Assembly (NCBI GenBank): GCA_903873705.1
Contig: CAIQPK010000092.1
Span: forward strand, 1 to 64,000
Source of the DNA: an uncultured Acidobacteriota bacterium
GTDB lineage: Bacteria > Acidobacteriota > Terriglobia > Terriglobales > Acidobacteriaceae
DNA length: 64,000 nucleotides
Direction of reading: 5' to 3'
Positions within the stretch are counted from its first letter, which is position 1, and every line of letters starts with the position of its first letter. The notes under the pieces are model-generated. The model saw nothing but the letters and a program-made list of their open reading frames with translations. It searched no databases and had not been told where the DNA came from. Position numbers and translations under genes: made by a program. Positions 34,811-44,398 of the stretch are shown here, piece after piece.

Positions 34811-35700
34811 TGGAGCAGCGGTTCCTCGATCCGAAGGTTCTGGCCAGCATATCGTCGCTCGACCTGCTGGCGCGAACGGTGGTGGATGGCTTTGTGGCCG
34901 GCCTGCATCGCTCGCCGGACTTTGCCTTCAGTCATGAGTTCGCCGAGTACCGGGTCTATTCTCCCGGCGATGATTTGCGCCACGTGGATTGGAATCTTTA
35001 TGCGCGCAGCGAGCGCATGTACCTGAAACGGTTTCGCGGTGAGACGAACAGTCAGCTGACGGTGCTGCTGGATGCTAGCAACTCGATGCAGTATGCGTCG
35101 GGTAAGACGACGAAGATGGATTACGCGCGGTACGTGGCGGCGTCGCTGTTTTATCTCGCGATACGCAAGCAGCGCGATGCTGCGGGGCTGATTGTGTTCG
35201 ATGATGAGGTGCGCGATTATGTGCGGCCTTCGACGCGGCAGGGGCAACTGGCGCGGCTGTTTGCGTCGCTGGATGGCGCGGAGCCTCATGCGCGTACCGA
35301 TCTGGCTAAGCCGATGCGCCACTTTCAGGAGTTGCTGCGGCGGCGCGGGATTGCGATCGTGATTTCGGACTTCTATGAAGACCCGGAAGCGGTGGTGAAG
35401 GCGATTGAGCCGCTGCGGTTTCATGGCAATGAGGTGGTGCTGTTTCAGGTGCTCGATCCGCAGGAGATTCGACCGGTGTTGAAAGAGGCAGCTGTGCTGG
35501 TTGACCTGGAGACGGACGAGCGGATCGAGGTAGTGCCGGATTACGCGAAGACGACGTATCGCGAAAAGATGGATGCGCACATAGAGGCGCTGCGCACGCG
35601 GGCGCGGGGTGCAGGCATGGACTATCAGCTGCTGGTGACGGACCAGCCGTTGGATAACGCGCTGCGTGAGTACCTGACACTGCGCAAGGGGAAGAGCTGA
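34810..35700 (+). CDS. DUF58-domain protein
   Basis: 296 residues. The DUF58 signature HEFAEYRVYSPGDDLRHVDW continues with NLYARSERMYLKRF (42-76), followed by a VWA-like fold with D88-A-S90-N-S92 MIDAS residues. No membrane segment or signal, so it is cytosolic and is the usual direct partner of MoxR. Overlaps both neighbours by one base (TGATG). Confidence 0.92.
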   Translation: MEQRFLDPKVLASISSLDLLARTVVDGFVAGLHRSPDFAFSHEFAEYRVYSPGDDLRHVDWNLYARSERMYLKRFRGETNSQLTVLLDASNSMQYASGKTTKMDYARYVAASLFYLAIRKQRDAAGLIVFDDEVRDYVRPSTRQGQLARLFASLDGAEPHARTDLAKPMRHFQELLRRRGIAIVISDFYEDPEAVVKAIEPLRFHGNEVVLFQVLDPQEIRPVLKEAAVLVDLETDERIEVVPDYAKTTYREKMDAHIEALRTRARGAGMDYQLLVTDQPLDNALREYLTLRKGKS

Positions 35701-37742
35701 TGGGCTTCCTGGCGCCATGGTTTCTGGGTGGGCTGGCGGCACTGGGTGTGCCGGTGTTTGTGCATCTGCTGCGCAAGCATGTGACGACGCCGCGGCCAGT
35801 GGGGTCGCTGATGTTTTTCGAGCGCGGGACGCAGAGCTCGAGCAGGCACAGGCGGCTGCGGTATTGGCTGCTGTTCGCGCTGCGGTTTGCGCTGGTGTTG
35901 TTGGTGGTGCTGGCGTTTGCTAATCCGTTTGTGCGGCGGAACGCTGCGGACACAAAGGGGCAACTGCTGGTGATCGTGCTGGACAACTCGTTCAGCATGA
36001 GGGCGGGGACGCGGTTTGCGGATGCGAAGCGGGAGGCGCTGGCCGTGCTGGCTGCCAAGCCGAAGGAGCAGAAGGCGCAGGTGATGGCTCTGGGCGGGCA
36101 GCTGGCGATTCTGCTACAGCCGACGGTTGACGATGGGCCGCTGCGGGCTGCGCTGGAGAGTATTCAGCCGGGCGATGGTCATGCGAATTTTGGCGAGGTG
36201 GGGCGCGGGATTCGGACGTTGAGTGAGACGGTGCCGGGGCCGATCGATGTGCATCTGTTCAGCGATATGCAGAGGACGGCTACGCCGGGGAATTTTGCGG
36301 ACATGGTGTTGCCGGGTAATGCGACGCTCCATGTTCATGCCGTGGCGAAGGGTGCTACGCCGCCGAACTGGACGGTGGAGAGCGTGGATGCGCCGGCGGA
36401 TCTGGCCGATCCGAAGGACCCGAAGCGGTCGCGGGTGAAGGCGGTGGTGGTGGGGTTTGGGACGCCGGCGGCGGAGAAGACGGTGTCGCTGATGGTGAAT
36501 GGGAAGACGATTGCTACGCGCAAGGTGAACATTCCCGCGAATGGGCGCGCAACGGTGGAGTTTGCGCCGCTGGAAGTGGCTTACGGGTTCAACAAGTGCG
36601 CGGTGCGGATTGAGGGGGGCGATGCGTTCCCGGGGGACGATGCGAGTGTGTTCGCGGTGCGGCGGTCCGATCCGGAGCGGGTGCTGTTTATCCATGCTGC
36701 GGGAGAGACGCGGTCGACGTTGTACTTTGGCGCAGCGTTGACGGCAGCTTCGCAGGGATCGTTTCTGTTGCAGTCGGTTGCTGCGGAGCAGACGACAGAC
36801 CTTGATCCGGCGAAGTTTGCGTTTGTGGTGTTGTCGGATACGGCGGCGCTGCCTGCGATTTTTGAGCACACGCTGGAGCAGTACGTGGCGCGCGGCGGGA
36901 GCGTGATGATTGCGCTCGGCACGCACGCCGGGGCGCGGGCGCAGATTCCGTTGTGGCCTTCGGCGGTCAAGGATGTTCGCAACTACGTGCGGACGGGCGG
37001 ATCGGCGGCGGTGGGTGAGGTGGACTTTACGCATCCCGCGCTGGAGGAGACGAAGCCCGGGCGCGACAACGGTGGATGGGCGGAGACGAAGGTGTTTTAT
37101 GCGGCAGTGGTCGATTCGGGGCAGGCGCGCGTGGTGGCGAAGCTGAGCGATGGGACGCCGCTGGTGCTCGACCGGCAGGTGGGCGAAGGGCATGTGCTGC
37201 TGCTGACGTCGGGGTTGGAAAATCTGACTAACGATCTGCCGCTGCATCCCGTGTTCGTGGCGTTTGTGGACCGCACGGCTCGGTATCTTTCAGGCAACGA
37301 GCGGCTGAGCGGGTCTCGGCTGGTGGATGCGTTCGTGCCACTGCGGGCGGCGAATGCTGCGGGCGAGCTTTCGAGTGTGGAAGTGATCGATCCGGTGGGC
37401 AAGCGTCCTCTCTCTCTTGCTGAAGCGCATACGGCGCAGACGCTGCAGCTGCAGCAGGCGGGGTTCTATCAGATACGGCTGGCGAATGGGCGCGATGCGG
37501 TGCTGGGGGTGAATCCGGACCGGCGGGAGTCTGACCTGGAGCCGATGGCGGCGGACGTACAACAGCTCTGGGCCGGCAGCGGTGCGAGCGGGCCGGTGGC
37601 GGAAACGAGCGCAACTGCAAATGTGACGAAATATCAACCCGTAAGCCTGTGGTGGTACGTTATGCTTCTTGCATTGGTCGTCGCGCTGGCGGAGACCGCC
37701 CTCGCCAGCGGCTACATGGGAACGCAGCGGGAGGACGCATGA
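35700..37742 (+). CDS. BatA-like VWA membrane protein
   Basis: 680 residues. N-terminal BatA double-helix domain (FLAPWFLGGLAALGVPVFVHLLRK; LRYWLLFALRFALVLLVVLAFANP), VWA with D95-N-S97-F-S99, a long periplasmic region (about 190-640) and a C-terminal helix (about 650-672). It resembles Bacteroides Bat proteins, which give aerotolerance, but no such role is shown here. Coupled to DUF58 (TGATG) and to the next gene (ATGA). Confidence 0.88.
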   Translation: MGFLAPWFLGGLAALGVPVFVHLLRKHVTTPRPVGSLMFFERGTQSSSRHRRLRYWLLFALRFALVLLVVLAFANPFVRRNAADTKGQLLVIVLDNSFSMRAGTRFADAKREALAVLAAKPKEQKAQVMALGGQLAILLQPTVDDGPLRAALESIQPGDGHANFGEVGRGIRTLSETVPGPIDVHLFSDMQRTATPGNFADMVLPGNATLHVHAVAKGATPPNWTVESVDAPADLADPKDPKRSRVKAVVVGFGTPAAEKTVSLMVNGKTIATRKVNIPANGRATVEFAPLEVAYGFNKCAVRIEGGDAFPGDDASVFAVRRSDPERVLFIHAAGETRSTLYFGAALTAASQGSFLLQSVAAEQTTDLDPAKFAFVVLSDTAALPAIFEHTLEQYVARGGSVMIALGTHAGARAQIPLWPSAVKDVRNYVRTGGSAAVGEVDFTHPALEETKPGRDNGGWAETKVFYAAVVDSGQARVVAKLSDGTPLVLDRQVGEGHVLLLTSGLENLTNDLPLHPVFVAFVDRTARYLSGNERLSGSRLVDAFVPLRAANAAGELSSVEVIDPVGKRPLSLAEAHTAQTLQLQQAGFYQIRLANGRDAVLGVNPDRRESDLEPMAADVQQLWAGSGASGPVAETSATANVTKYQPVSLWWYVMLLALVVALAETALASGYMGTQREDA

Positions 37743-40700
37743 GCAGGCGGAACGAGCTCAACGCCTATATCGCGCAGTTGCAGCAGAGGATGCGCCTGGG
37801 TGCGTCGCTGCGGGGCGTTGCGATCTTTACCGGCACCGCCCTTGCGATCACCGTGGCGCTGGTGCTGTTGCTCAATTCCTATGCGTTTCCGGAACACGGC
37901 GTGACGAACGCACGTGTGGCGTTGATCGTTGCACTGGCTGTGGCCGCTGGGTTGGGGCTGGTGTGGCCGCTGATGGGGTTATCGCGGTCGCGGGCGGTGC
38001 GTGCGGCGGAAGAGGCGCATCCGGAGCTGGAAGAACGGCTAACGACGTTTCATGAGCGTGAAGGCTCCGATCCATTTATTGAGCTGCTGGCCGCGGACAC
38101 GCTGAAGCATACGGAGACAGCGCCGGCTTCGTCGCTGGCTCCTGATAACCGCCTGTTCGCGCTGGGTGGAGCGGGGCTGGCTTGTCTTGCGGTGTTGGTG
38201 TGGATGATTGCTGCCGGGCCGGGGTTTGTGGGGTATGGCGCTTCTCTGCTTTGGACGGGGCCGAAGAAGGATGTTGCTCCGCTGTATGCGCTGGCGGTGA
38301 AGCCGGGCAACGTGGCGGTCCGGCGGAACAGCGATCAGCTGATTACGGCGGACGTGAAGAACATGCGCCCGGACAAGGTGCAGCTGTTTGCGCGCTTCCA
38401 GAGCGCCCAGGGATGGGAGCCGGTGCCGATGCAGGTGCAGCCGGATGCGGGCGGCGGGGCGAGCTATCAGTTTATTTTTGCGGGATTGCCGGAGAACGTG
38501 GAGTACTACGTGGCGGCGGGACCGCTGATGTCGCCGCATTACAAGGTGCGGGTGGTGGACCTGCCTTCGGTGAAGGCGATCAAGGTGACGTACACGTATC
38601 CGAAGTGGACCGGGATGAAGCCGGTGGTGGAGGAGCACTCGGGCGATCTGCGGGCGATTGAAGGGACTGAAGCCGCGGTTGAGATCGAGATGGACCGGCC
38701 GCTGAAGGATGGGCAGTTGTCGCTCGATGGAGGCAAGACTATCCAGCTCTCTGGAGGCGCGGGGAACGTGTACAAGGGCCAGATCCAGATGGACAAGGAT
38801 GGCGCTTACCATGTGGCCGCGACCGATGAGGGGCAGGCGGTGCGGCTGTCGGAGGACTACTTTATTGCGACCGATAAGGCACAGCCACCACAGATAGCGG
38901 TGCAGCGGCCGGGAGCGGATTATCGGGCAAGTCCGATTGAAGAAGTGACGGTCGGCGTGAAAGCTTCGGATGCGTTTGGGTTGAACGATGTGCATCTGCA
39001 CTACTCGGTTAACGGCGGGCCGGACCACGATGTGAACATGCTCAAGGCCGCAGGCGCGAAGGATGCGGATGGGTCGTTCACGCTGCACCTGGAAGACTTC
39101 AAGATGGTGCCGGGCGACTTGGTGAGCCTGTATGCGACCGCGAAAGATGGCCACGCGGAGGCGCGAACGGATATTACGTTTATCCAGGCTGATCCGTTTG
39201 AGCGGGAGTTTTCGCAGTCGCAGCAAGGTGGCGGCGGAGGCGGTGGTGGTGGTGGCGGCGGGGCTAACGATCAGACGGAGATTTCTAAACGTGAAAAAGA
39301 ACTGATTGCGGCGACGTGGAAGCAGCAGAACGCCAAGAACGCAACGCCGAAGGATGCGGCCGCTGCGGCGGCGTTCCTATCAAACGCGCAGAGCAAGCTG
39401 CGGGCGCAGGTAATGGCGCTGTCGGCGCGCATGCAGAGCCGCGACCTCTCGCAGGCGAATGAGGAGTTCACGGGTTTTGAGAAGGACATTGCGACTGCGG
39501 CTGCGGCGATGGCGCCTTCCGCCGAAAAGCTGAAGGGCATGGCGTGGAAGGACGCGCTTCCGCTGGAGCAAAAGGCACTGCAGTCGCTGCTGCGCGCGGA
39601 GGCGACATTCCGGCAGATACAGGTGGCGTTTGGTCAGCAGCAGGGTGGTGGCGGAGGTGGCGGAGGTGCGGGCCGCGACCTGGCGAGCCTGTTCGACCTG
39701 GAACTTGACACGGCGAAGAACCAGTACGAGACGGCGCAGACGGCTTCTCCACAGGAGCAGCATGAGAAGGACGTGAACGACGCGCTGGAGAAGCTGGATG
39801 CGCTGGCGAAGCGGCAGGAAGAGCTGGCCAGCCAGCACAATCCGCAGCAGAGCTTCCAGGAGCGCTGGCAGCAGGAGATGCTGCGGCGTGAGGCAGAACA
39901 GTTGCAGCGGCAGATGGAGCAGTTGGCGCAGAACCAGCAGGGGCAACAGCAGAACGGGCAGCAGGGTCAGCAAGGGCAAATGGGACAGAGCGGCCAGCAG
40001 GGGCAACAAGGACAGCAGGGGCAGAGCGGGCAGCAGGGTCAACAGAGCGCTTCGTCTGGTCAGGGTGGCGGGCAGTCTGGATCGCCATCGGGGTCGCAGC
40101 AGGCCGGGGGTCAAGGCAGTTCGCAGGGGCAGAGCGGCCGGCAGCAGGCGGGACGGCAAGCGGGATCTCAGCAGCAAGCGAGTGGCACCGATCAGCGCAT
40201 TCAGGAGGCGGCGAACCGTGTACGCCAAGCCGGCGAGGCGATGAAGCGGAGCGGCGGGCCTCAGCCCAATGCCGATGCGGCTCGGCAGGCCGCGGTGCGG
40301 CTGCGTGACGCGGCAAACATGTTCGGCGGGGCGCAGCAGCAGATGGCTTCGGGCAAGCTGGGGACGCTCTCGCAGAAGGCAGATCAGCTGGCGCAGCAGG
40401 AACGTGCGCAGGCGGACCGGATTGATAAGCTTTCGGCCGCGCAGCGTGATCCCGGCGCCCTGACGCAGGAGAGCATTCAGCAGCGGTTGCAGGAGCGTGG
40501 CAAGCTGGCGGCAGAACGGCAGCAGCTTTCCAACGATCTATCGACACTACAACGCAACCTGCGCGATGCAGCGCGGGAGATGGCTTCCAGCCAGGCAGGA
40601 GCGGCTCAGAAGCTGCGTGACGCGCTGACGGAGATGGACCAGAACGATCTCGACAATCACGTACAGCGTACGGCGGACTGGCTGCGGCGCGGTGTGAATC

Positions 40701-41491
40701 CGAACTCGAACGGTACCGAGAAGCAGGTGGCCGACGGGCTGCAAAAGCTCGATCAGCAGCTGCGACAAGTGCAGCAAGCGATGGGCCAGGGTCCCGCCAA
40801 GCCGGGCAGCGAGCGCGGGGTGGGCCAGGGGCAAGGTCGTGGGGACCAGACGGCGGCGTTGGGTCAGGTTGAGCGGCTGCGTGGCCAGTTGGAGGCGATG
40901 ACCGGCACACCGAGTGGCAGCGGCCGGCAACCGGGGCAGGATGGCCAGCAGCAGGGTCGCAATGGTCAGGCTGGACAGGGCGGACAGCAGCGTGGCGGTT
41001 ATGGCGCTGGCGGACTGAATAGCGGAGGCGATGTCGGTGGGCAGCTGGGCGGTGTGCGGTCCGGTGGCGGTGTCGACGGCACATTGCGGGGGAATGTGAA
41101 CACCGGCAACAATACCTATGCGGGCGGCGGACAGCGACCGGTGCCCTTGACGGCTGCGGGGAACCCTGCGGATACGGAACGGACGTACGCGCAGAGCATG
41201 CGGGCGCTGAACCAGCTGAAGCAGATGGTGCAGGGGGACGCGGCGGCGTCGAAGGAAGTGCAGGACCTGGCGCGGCAGATGCAGGGACTCGATCCTAGCC
41301 GTTTTCCGGGGAATCCGGCGATGGTGGAGCAGATGCATCGCGAGGTGCTGAGCGCGGTGGACCGGGTTGAGATTCAGTTACACCGGAGCGAGTCGCAGAC
41401 CGAGGCGCGGACGGGCAAGCCGTCGGCTATTCCTGACGGGTACCAGGATTCGGTTGCGGAGTATTACAAGCGGCTGAGTGCCAAGCAGTAG
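37739..41491 (+). CDS. DUF4175-like giant membrane protein with Gln/Gly-rich segment
   Basis: 1250 residues. Three N-terminal membrane helices (about 26-46, 57-79, 139-160), a beta-rich extracytoplasmic part (about 170-490), a run of 12 Gly (497-508), helical coiled-coil regions, a second Gly run (about 635), then about 100 residues dominated by QQG/GQQG repeats (about 720-820) and a further helical, Gly/Gln-rich C-terminal third. DUF4175 proteins accompany MoxR/DUF4159. The low-complexity region is probably disordered and could span or bind peptidoglycan, which is inference. ATG 37739 overlaps the previous stop; the earlier frame is internal to that gene. Confidence 0.85.
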   Translation: MSRRNELNAYIAQLQQRMRLGASLRGVAIFTGTALAITVALVLLLNSYAFPEHGVTNARVALIVALAVAAGLGLVWPLMGLSRSRAVRAAEEAHPELEERLTTFHEREGSDPFIELLAADTLKHTETAPASSLAPDNRLFALGGAGLACLAVLVWMIAAGPGFVGYGASLLWTGPKKDVAPLYALAVKPGNVAVRRNSDQLITADVKNMRPDKVQLFARFQSAQGWEPVPMQVQPDAGGGASYQFIFAGLPENVEYYVAAGPLMSPHYKVRVVDLPSVKAIKVTYTYPKWTGMKPVVEEHSGDLRAIEGTEAAVEIEMDRPLKDGQLSLDGGKTIQLSGGAGNVYKGQIQMDKDGAYHVAATDEGQAVRLSEDYFIATDKAQPPQIAVQRPGADYRASPIEEVTVGVKASDAFGLNDVHLHYSVNGGPDHDVNMLKAAGAKDADGSFTLHLEDFKMVPGDLVSLYATAKDGHAEARTDITFIQADPFEREFSQSQQGGGGGGGGGGGGANDQTEISKREKELIAATWKQQNAKNATPKDAAAAAAFLSNAQSKLRAQVMALSARMQSRDLSQANEEFTGFEKDIATAAAAMAPSAEKLKGMAWKDALPLEQKALQSLLRAEATFRQIQVAFGQQQGGGGGGGGAGRDLASLFDLELDTAKNQYETAQTASPQEQHEKDVNDALEKLDALAKRQEELASQHNPQQSFQERWQQEMLRREAEQLQRQMEQLAQNQQGQQQNGQQGQQGQMGQSGQQGQQGQQGQSGQQGQQSASSGQGGGQSGSPSGSQQAGGQGSSQGQSGRQQAGRQAGSQQQASGTDQRIQEAANRVRQAGEAMKRSGGPQPNADAARQAAVRLRDAANMFGGAQQQMASGKLGTLSQKADQLAQQERAQADRIDKLSAAQRDPGALTQESIQQRLQERGKLAAERQQLSNDLSTLQRNLRDAAREMASSQAGAAQKLRDALTEMDQNDLDNHVQRTADWLRRGVNPNSNGTEKQVADGLQKLDQQLRQVQQAMGQGPAKPGSERGVGQGQGRGDQTAALGQVERLRGQLEAMTGTPSGSGRQPGQDGQQQGRNGQAGQGGQQRGGYGAGGLNSGGDVGGQLGGVRSGGGVDGTLRGNVNTGNNTYAGGGQRPVPLTAAGNPADTERTYAQSMRALNQLKQMVQGDAAASKEVQDLARQMQGLDPSRFPGNPAMVEQMHREVLSAVDRVEIQLHRSESQTEARTGKPSAIPDGYQDSVAEYYKRLSAKQ

Positions 41492-41507
41492 CTGCTAAAC
41501 GAGAGGT

Positions 41508-41531
41508 CCACGCCCGATGATTTGGGCGTGG
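41508..41531. terminator. Stem-loop between convergent DUF4175 and recA genes
   Basis: CCACGCCC (41508-41515) and GGGCGTGG (41524-41531) form a perfect 8-bp stem with an 8-base loop, 16 bases beyond the DUF4175 stop and 22 before the recA end. No T tract on either side, so termination efficiency is uncertain. Confidence 0.55.
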
Positions 41532-41553
41532 CACCGAGTCAATCTTTGAATGT

Positions 41554-42618
<1,065 letters not shown>

Positions 42619-42680
42619 GATATCGGTCTCCTGATCGGTTGTGAAATAAGGTGCCTGTGAGGGCTGCCCGGTAAAAGCCG

Positions 42681-42710
42681 AGTCTAGCACCAAAACCGGA
42701 ATTAAGGCAA
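42681..42710 (-). promoter_or_regulatory. Candidate recA promoter
   Basis: On the minus strand TTGCCT (42710-42705), 18 bases, TAGACT (42686-42681). The leader to the GTG is about 60 bases. I see no clear LexA palindrome. Confidence 0.35.
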
Positions 42711-42790
42711 AGGAAAAGCGAAGACGTGTGGAAAGCGTGCCAAATCGGGAGAAGGGCTACGGGAGTTAGCCGAACGGTGGGGGTCCCCCC

Positions 42791-42840
42791 CCCCAGACCT
42801 AACGCTGTAAAATATTGATTCTACTTAGTCAGGTCTGGGG
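42791..42840 (+). repeat. 10-bp inverted repeat flanking an AT-rich centre
   Basis: CCCCAGACCT (42791-42800) and AGGTCTGGGG (42831-42840) are perfect inverted copies 30 bases apart; the first is preceded by a GGGGGTC and C-run. The centre holds TAAAATATTGATTC. It is the first part of a 631-base gene-free stretch (42619-43249). Confidence 0.6.
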
Positions 42841-42853
42841 CGGGATCTGGATC

Positions 42854-42878
42854 GGGTCTGGGTGGGGTCTGGGTGGGG
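42854..42878 (+). repeat. Tandem 11-base G-rich repeat, G-quadruplex motif
   Basis: GGGTCTGGGTG occurs twice head to tail (42854-42864, 42865-42875) and is followed by GGG. Five runs of three or more G with loops of 1-3 bases meet the G-quadruplex rule on the plus strand. Confidence 0.75.
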
Positions 42879-42903
42879 CGCAAGTGCCTCGGCAAATAGA
42901 AGG

Positions 42904-42933
42904 GCCGCCTGCGCGGACGCAGGCGGCTTTTTT
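42904..42933 (+). terminator. Strong orphan intrinsic terminator
   Basis: GCCGCCTGCG pairs perfectly with CGCAGGCGGC (10 bp, loop CGGA) and is followed by TTTTTT. Orientation is plus strand only. Confidence 0.9.
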
Positions 42934-43249
42934 GATGTCTCTATCCAGTGTAGCGGGTTGGGGGTATATAACACGCCAAGTTTATTTCCGAGATTGGTGT
43001 TTGTTTTGTTGGGGTTGCGGGTTTTTTGCGTGTCGGGGTATTGACAGGATTCGAGCGGTGTCTGGCTTGCAGCCAGGGGCCACCGAATCGGCGGGGTGCG
43101 CATGACGGAAGAAGGCAATTTTTGTCGTTGCGCTTCGCGTCGCTCCAGCCTGCGGCGGTGAGGAAGAGGTCTGGTGTCGGCCTTTATGGCAGGGTCTGAG
43201 ATCTGCCTATCCAGCCGTGGGATCCGGGACATCTGGTGCCGGCTTTACT

Positions 43250-43840
43250 TCAGGGTTTTGCTGCGGCGCCTGGTGAGATTTGCTTGAGGTAGGCGGGACT
43301 GAGGGTGTTCTTCGCTTTGGCGATGGGCAGGAGGGTGGGGTAGAACTGGGTGAAGGTGGTGTCGACGGCGGCGTTGGCCTCATGGCAGGTGTAGCAGGCG
43401 GCGGGACGGGCGACGATCTTTGCCGGGGCGGGCTTGTCGGCGTTGAACTCGTAGAAGCCCCATTTTCCGGGGAGGCTCGCGTCGCGGACGTGGACTTCGA
43501 GGCCCATTATTTCGGGGGTCTGGGATTGGCCGTGGTGGTCGATGGAGACGTGGCTGTCGGCGCCGCGGACTTCGAGGACGAGAGCGGTCTTGTCGGGCCA
43601 GGTGCCGGTGGCGAGGAAGGCTTTATAGGCTGTCGGGTTGACGAAGACGTTGTCGAACATGGGGTGCGGCGGAGCCTGCGGGTTGTAGCTCATGCCGAGG
43701 CCGGAGGTGAGGTAGACCCACTGGCGGTAGTCGGCGGGGTAGTTTAGCTGGTGGTCGGGGGTGAAGGCGATTTCGGCGGCGGGTGGGGTGCCGGAGGCGA
43801 GGAGGGCTGCGGAGAGGACTACGGCCAGGGGACGGAGCAT
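43250..43840 (-). CDS. Cytochrome P460-family protein
   Basis: 196 residues with signal peptide (MLRPLAVVLSAALLASGTPPAA). The P460 domain shows YPADYRQWVYLTSGLGMSY, FDNVFVNPTAYKAFLATGTWPDKTALVLEVR and one heme c motif CYTCH (149-153) before a TFTQFYPTLLPIAK tail. Family members are periplasmic heme proteins linked to hydroxylamine or nitrogen oxide chemistry; here no nitrogen genes are near. GAGG lies shortly upstream of ATG 43840. It needs the Ccm system for heme attachment. Confidence 0.88.
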   Translation of the reverse strand: MLRPLAVVLSAALLASGTPPAAEIAFTPDHQLNYPADYRQWVYLTSGLGMSYNPQAPPHPMFDNVFVNPTAYKAFLATGTWPDKTALVLEVRGADSHVSIDHHGQSQTPEIMGLEVHVRDASLPGKWGFYEFNADKPAPAKIVARPAACYTCHEANAAVDTTFTQFYPTLLPIAKAKNTLSPAYLKQISPGAAAKP

Positions 43841-43905
43841 GAGGTACCTCGGGGATGATGGTGCTACGGACGAGAACGGCTGATTGTTCCACCCTTTGGC
43901 GAAAA

Positions 43906-43952
43906 GCTTTGACGCAAAGTTCGCTAAGTTTAAACGCTAAGTTTCGCAAAGG
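43906..43952. repeat. 47-bp dispersed repeat, copy 1
   Basis: Starts GCTTTGACGCAAAG and ends CGCTAAGTTTCGCAAAGG. By hand alignment 41 of 47 positions match 63941-63987. It lies between the P460 and GxxExxY genes, within 43841-44003. Confidence 0.65.
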
Positions 43953-44003
43953 GTGCCGTGGTGAAATCTGGCGGCTAAACTTTGCGGACTCAGCCTAAAA
44001 ACT

Positions 44004-44393
44004 CTAAAGGCCGTTTACGCGACGGTAGATTCCGTCGCGAAAGCTTTCTACGTTGAAGTTCAAGAGTAAGCCCAATCTGCGATCTGACAGTTTCAAGTAA
44101 GAAATGAGCTGTGACAAATGGACGGGTGCAATGGCTTCCAGCGATTTCACTTCGATCACTAGTTCATTTGAAACGAGGATGTCGATTCTGAAGCCGCAGT
44201 CGCTGAGTTTTACGTTGTCGTAGACGATCGGGACGGGAACTTCCGTTCTGACTTCTAAATCGGCTTTGCGCAGCTCGTAAATCAGGCAGTTGGTGTAGGC
44301 GCTTTCCAGTAGACCGGAACCCAGCGTGGTGTGGACTCGGAAGGCTGCGTCGATGGTTTGTTTTGCCAAGGCATTCAATCGCTCGGGGGACAT
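44004..44393 (-). CDS. GxxExxY protein (PD-(D/E)XK nuclease-like)
   Basis: 129 residues. The family hallmark GLLESAY (Gly-x-x-Glu-x-x-Tyr) is at about 28-34, followed by RIDILVSNELVIEVKSLE, where Asp and Glu-x-Lys match the PD-(D/E)XK nuclease core. Function is not established; the family is common and mobile in acidobacteria and cyanobacteria. Its ATG lies 5 bases after the stop of the ThyX-like gene, with AAGG overlapping that stop, so it may be co-transcribed. A 47-bp dispersed repeat follows it. Confidence 0.88.
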   Translation of the reverse strand: MSPERLNALAKQTIDAAFRVHTTLGSGLLESAYTNCLIYELRKADLEVRTEVPVPIVYDNVKLSDCGFRIDILVSNELVIEVKSLEAIAPVHLSQLISYLKLSDRRLGLLLNFNVESFRDGIYRRVNGL

Positions 44394-44398
44394 TGCAC

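Larger units (their letters stand above)
42806..42933 (+). ncRNA. Candidate small RNA with G-quadruplex motif and own terminator
   Basis: An intrinsic terminator at 42904-42933 has no plus-strand gene in front of it; recA is on the other strand and the nearest plus gene ended 1.4 kb earlier. Between 42806 and the terminator lie half of the inverted repeat and a G-rich tract (42854-42878) of GGGTCTGGGTG repeated twice plus GGG. The start is undefined; TAAAAT (42808-42813) could be a -10 box. The remaining 42934-43249 shows T/G-rich DNA and one TTGACA (43039-43044) without a partner. Confidence 0.4.

Noticed and set aside
36114-37247. Minus-strand open frame of 377 codons
   Set aside because: Lies wholly opposite the BatA-like gene; Arg/His/Pro-rich shadow with no motif.
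39468-41084. Minus-strand open frame of 538 codons
   Set aside because: Antisense of the Gln/Gly-rich part of the DUF4175 gene; Pro/Ala/Ser-rich shadow.
42815-43105. Small plus-strand frame downstream of recA
   Set aside because: Runs straight through the strong terminator at 42904-42933, no Shine-Dalgarno, low-complexity Gly/Trp start.
42619-43249. Possible tRNA or riboswitch in the recA-P460 gap
   Set aside because: No cloverleaf, no conserved T-loop sequence or known aptamer core could be found by eye.
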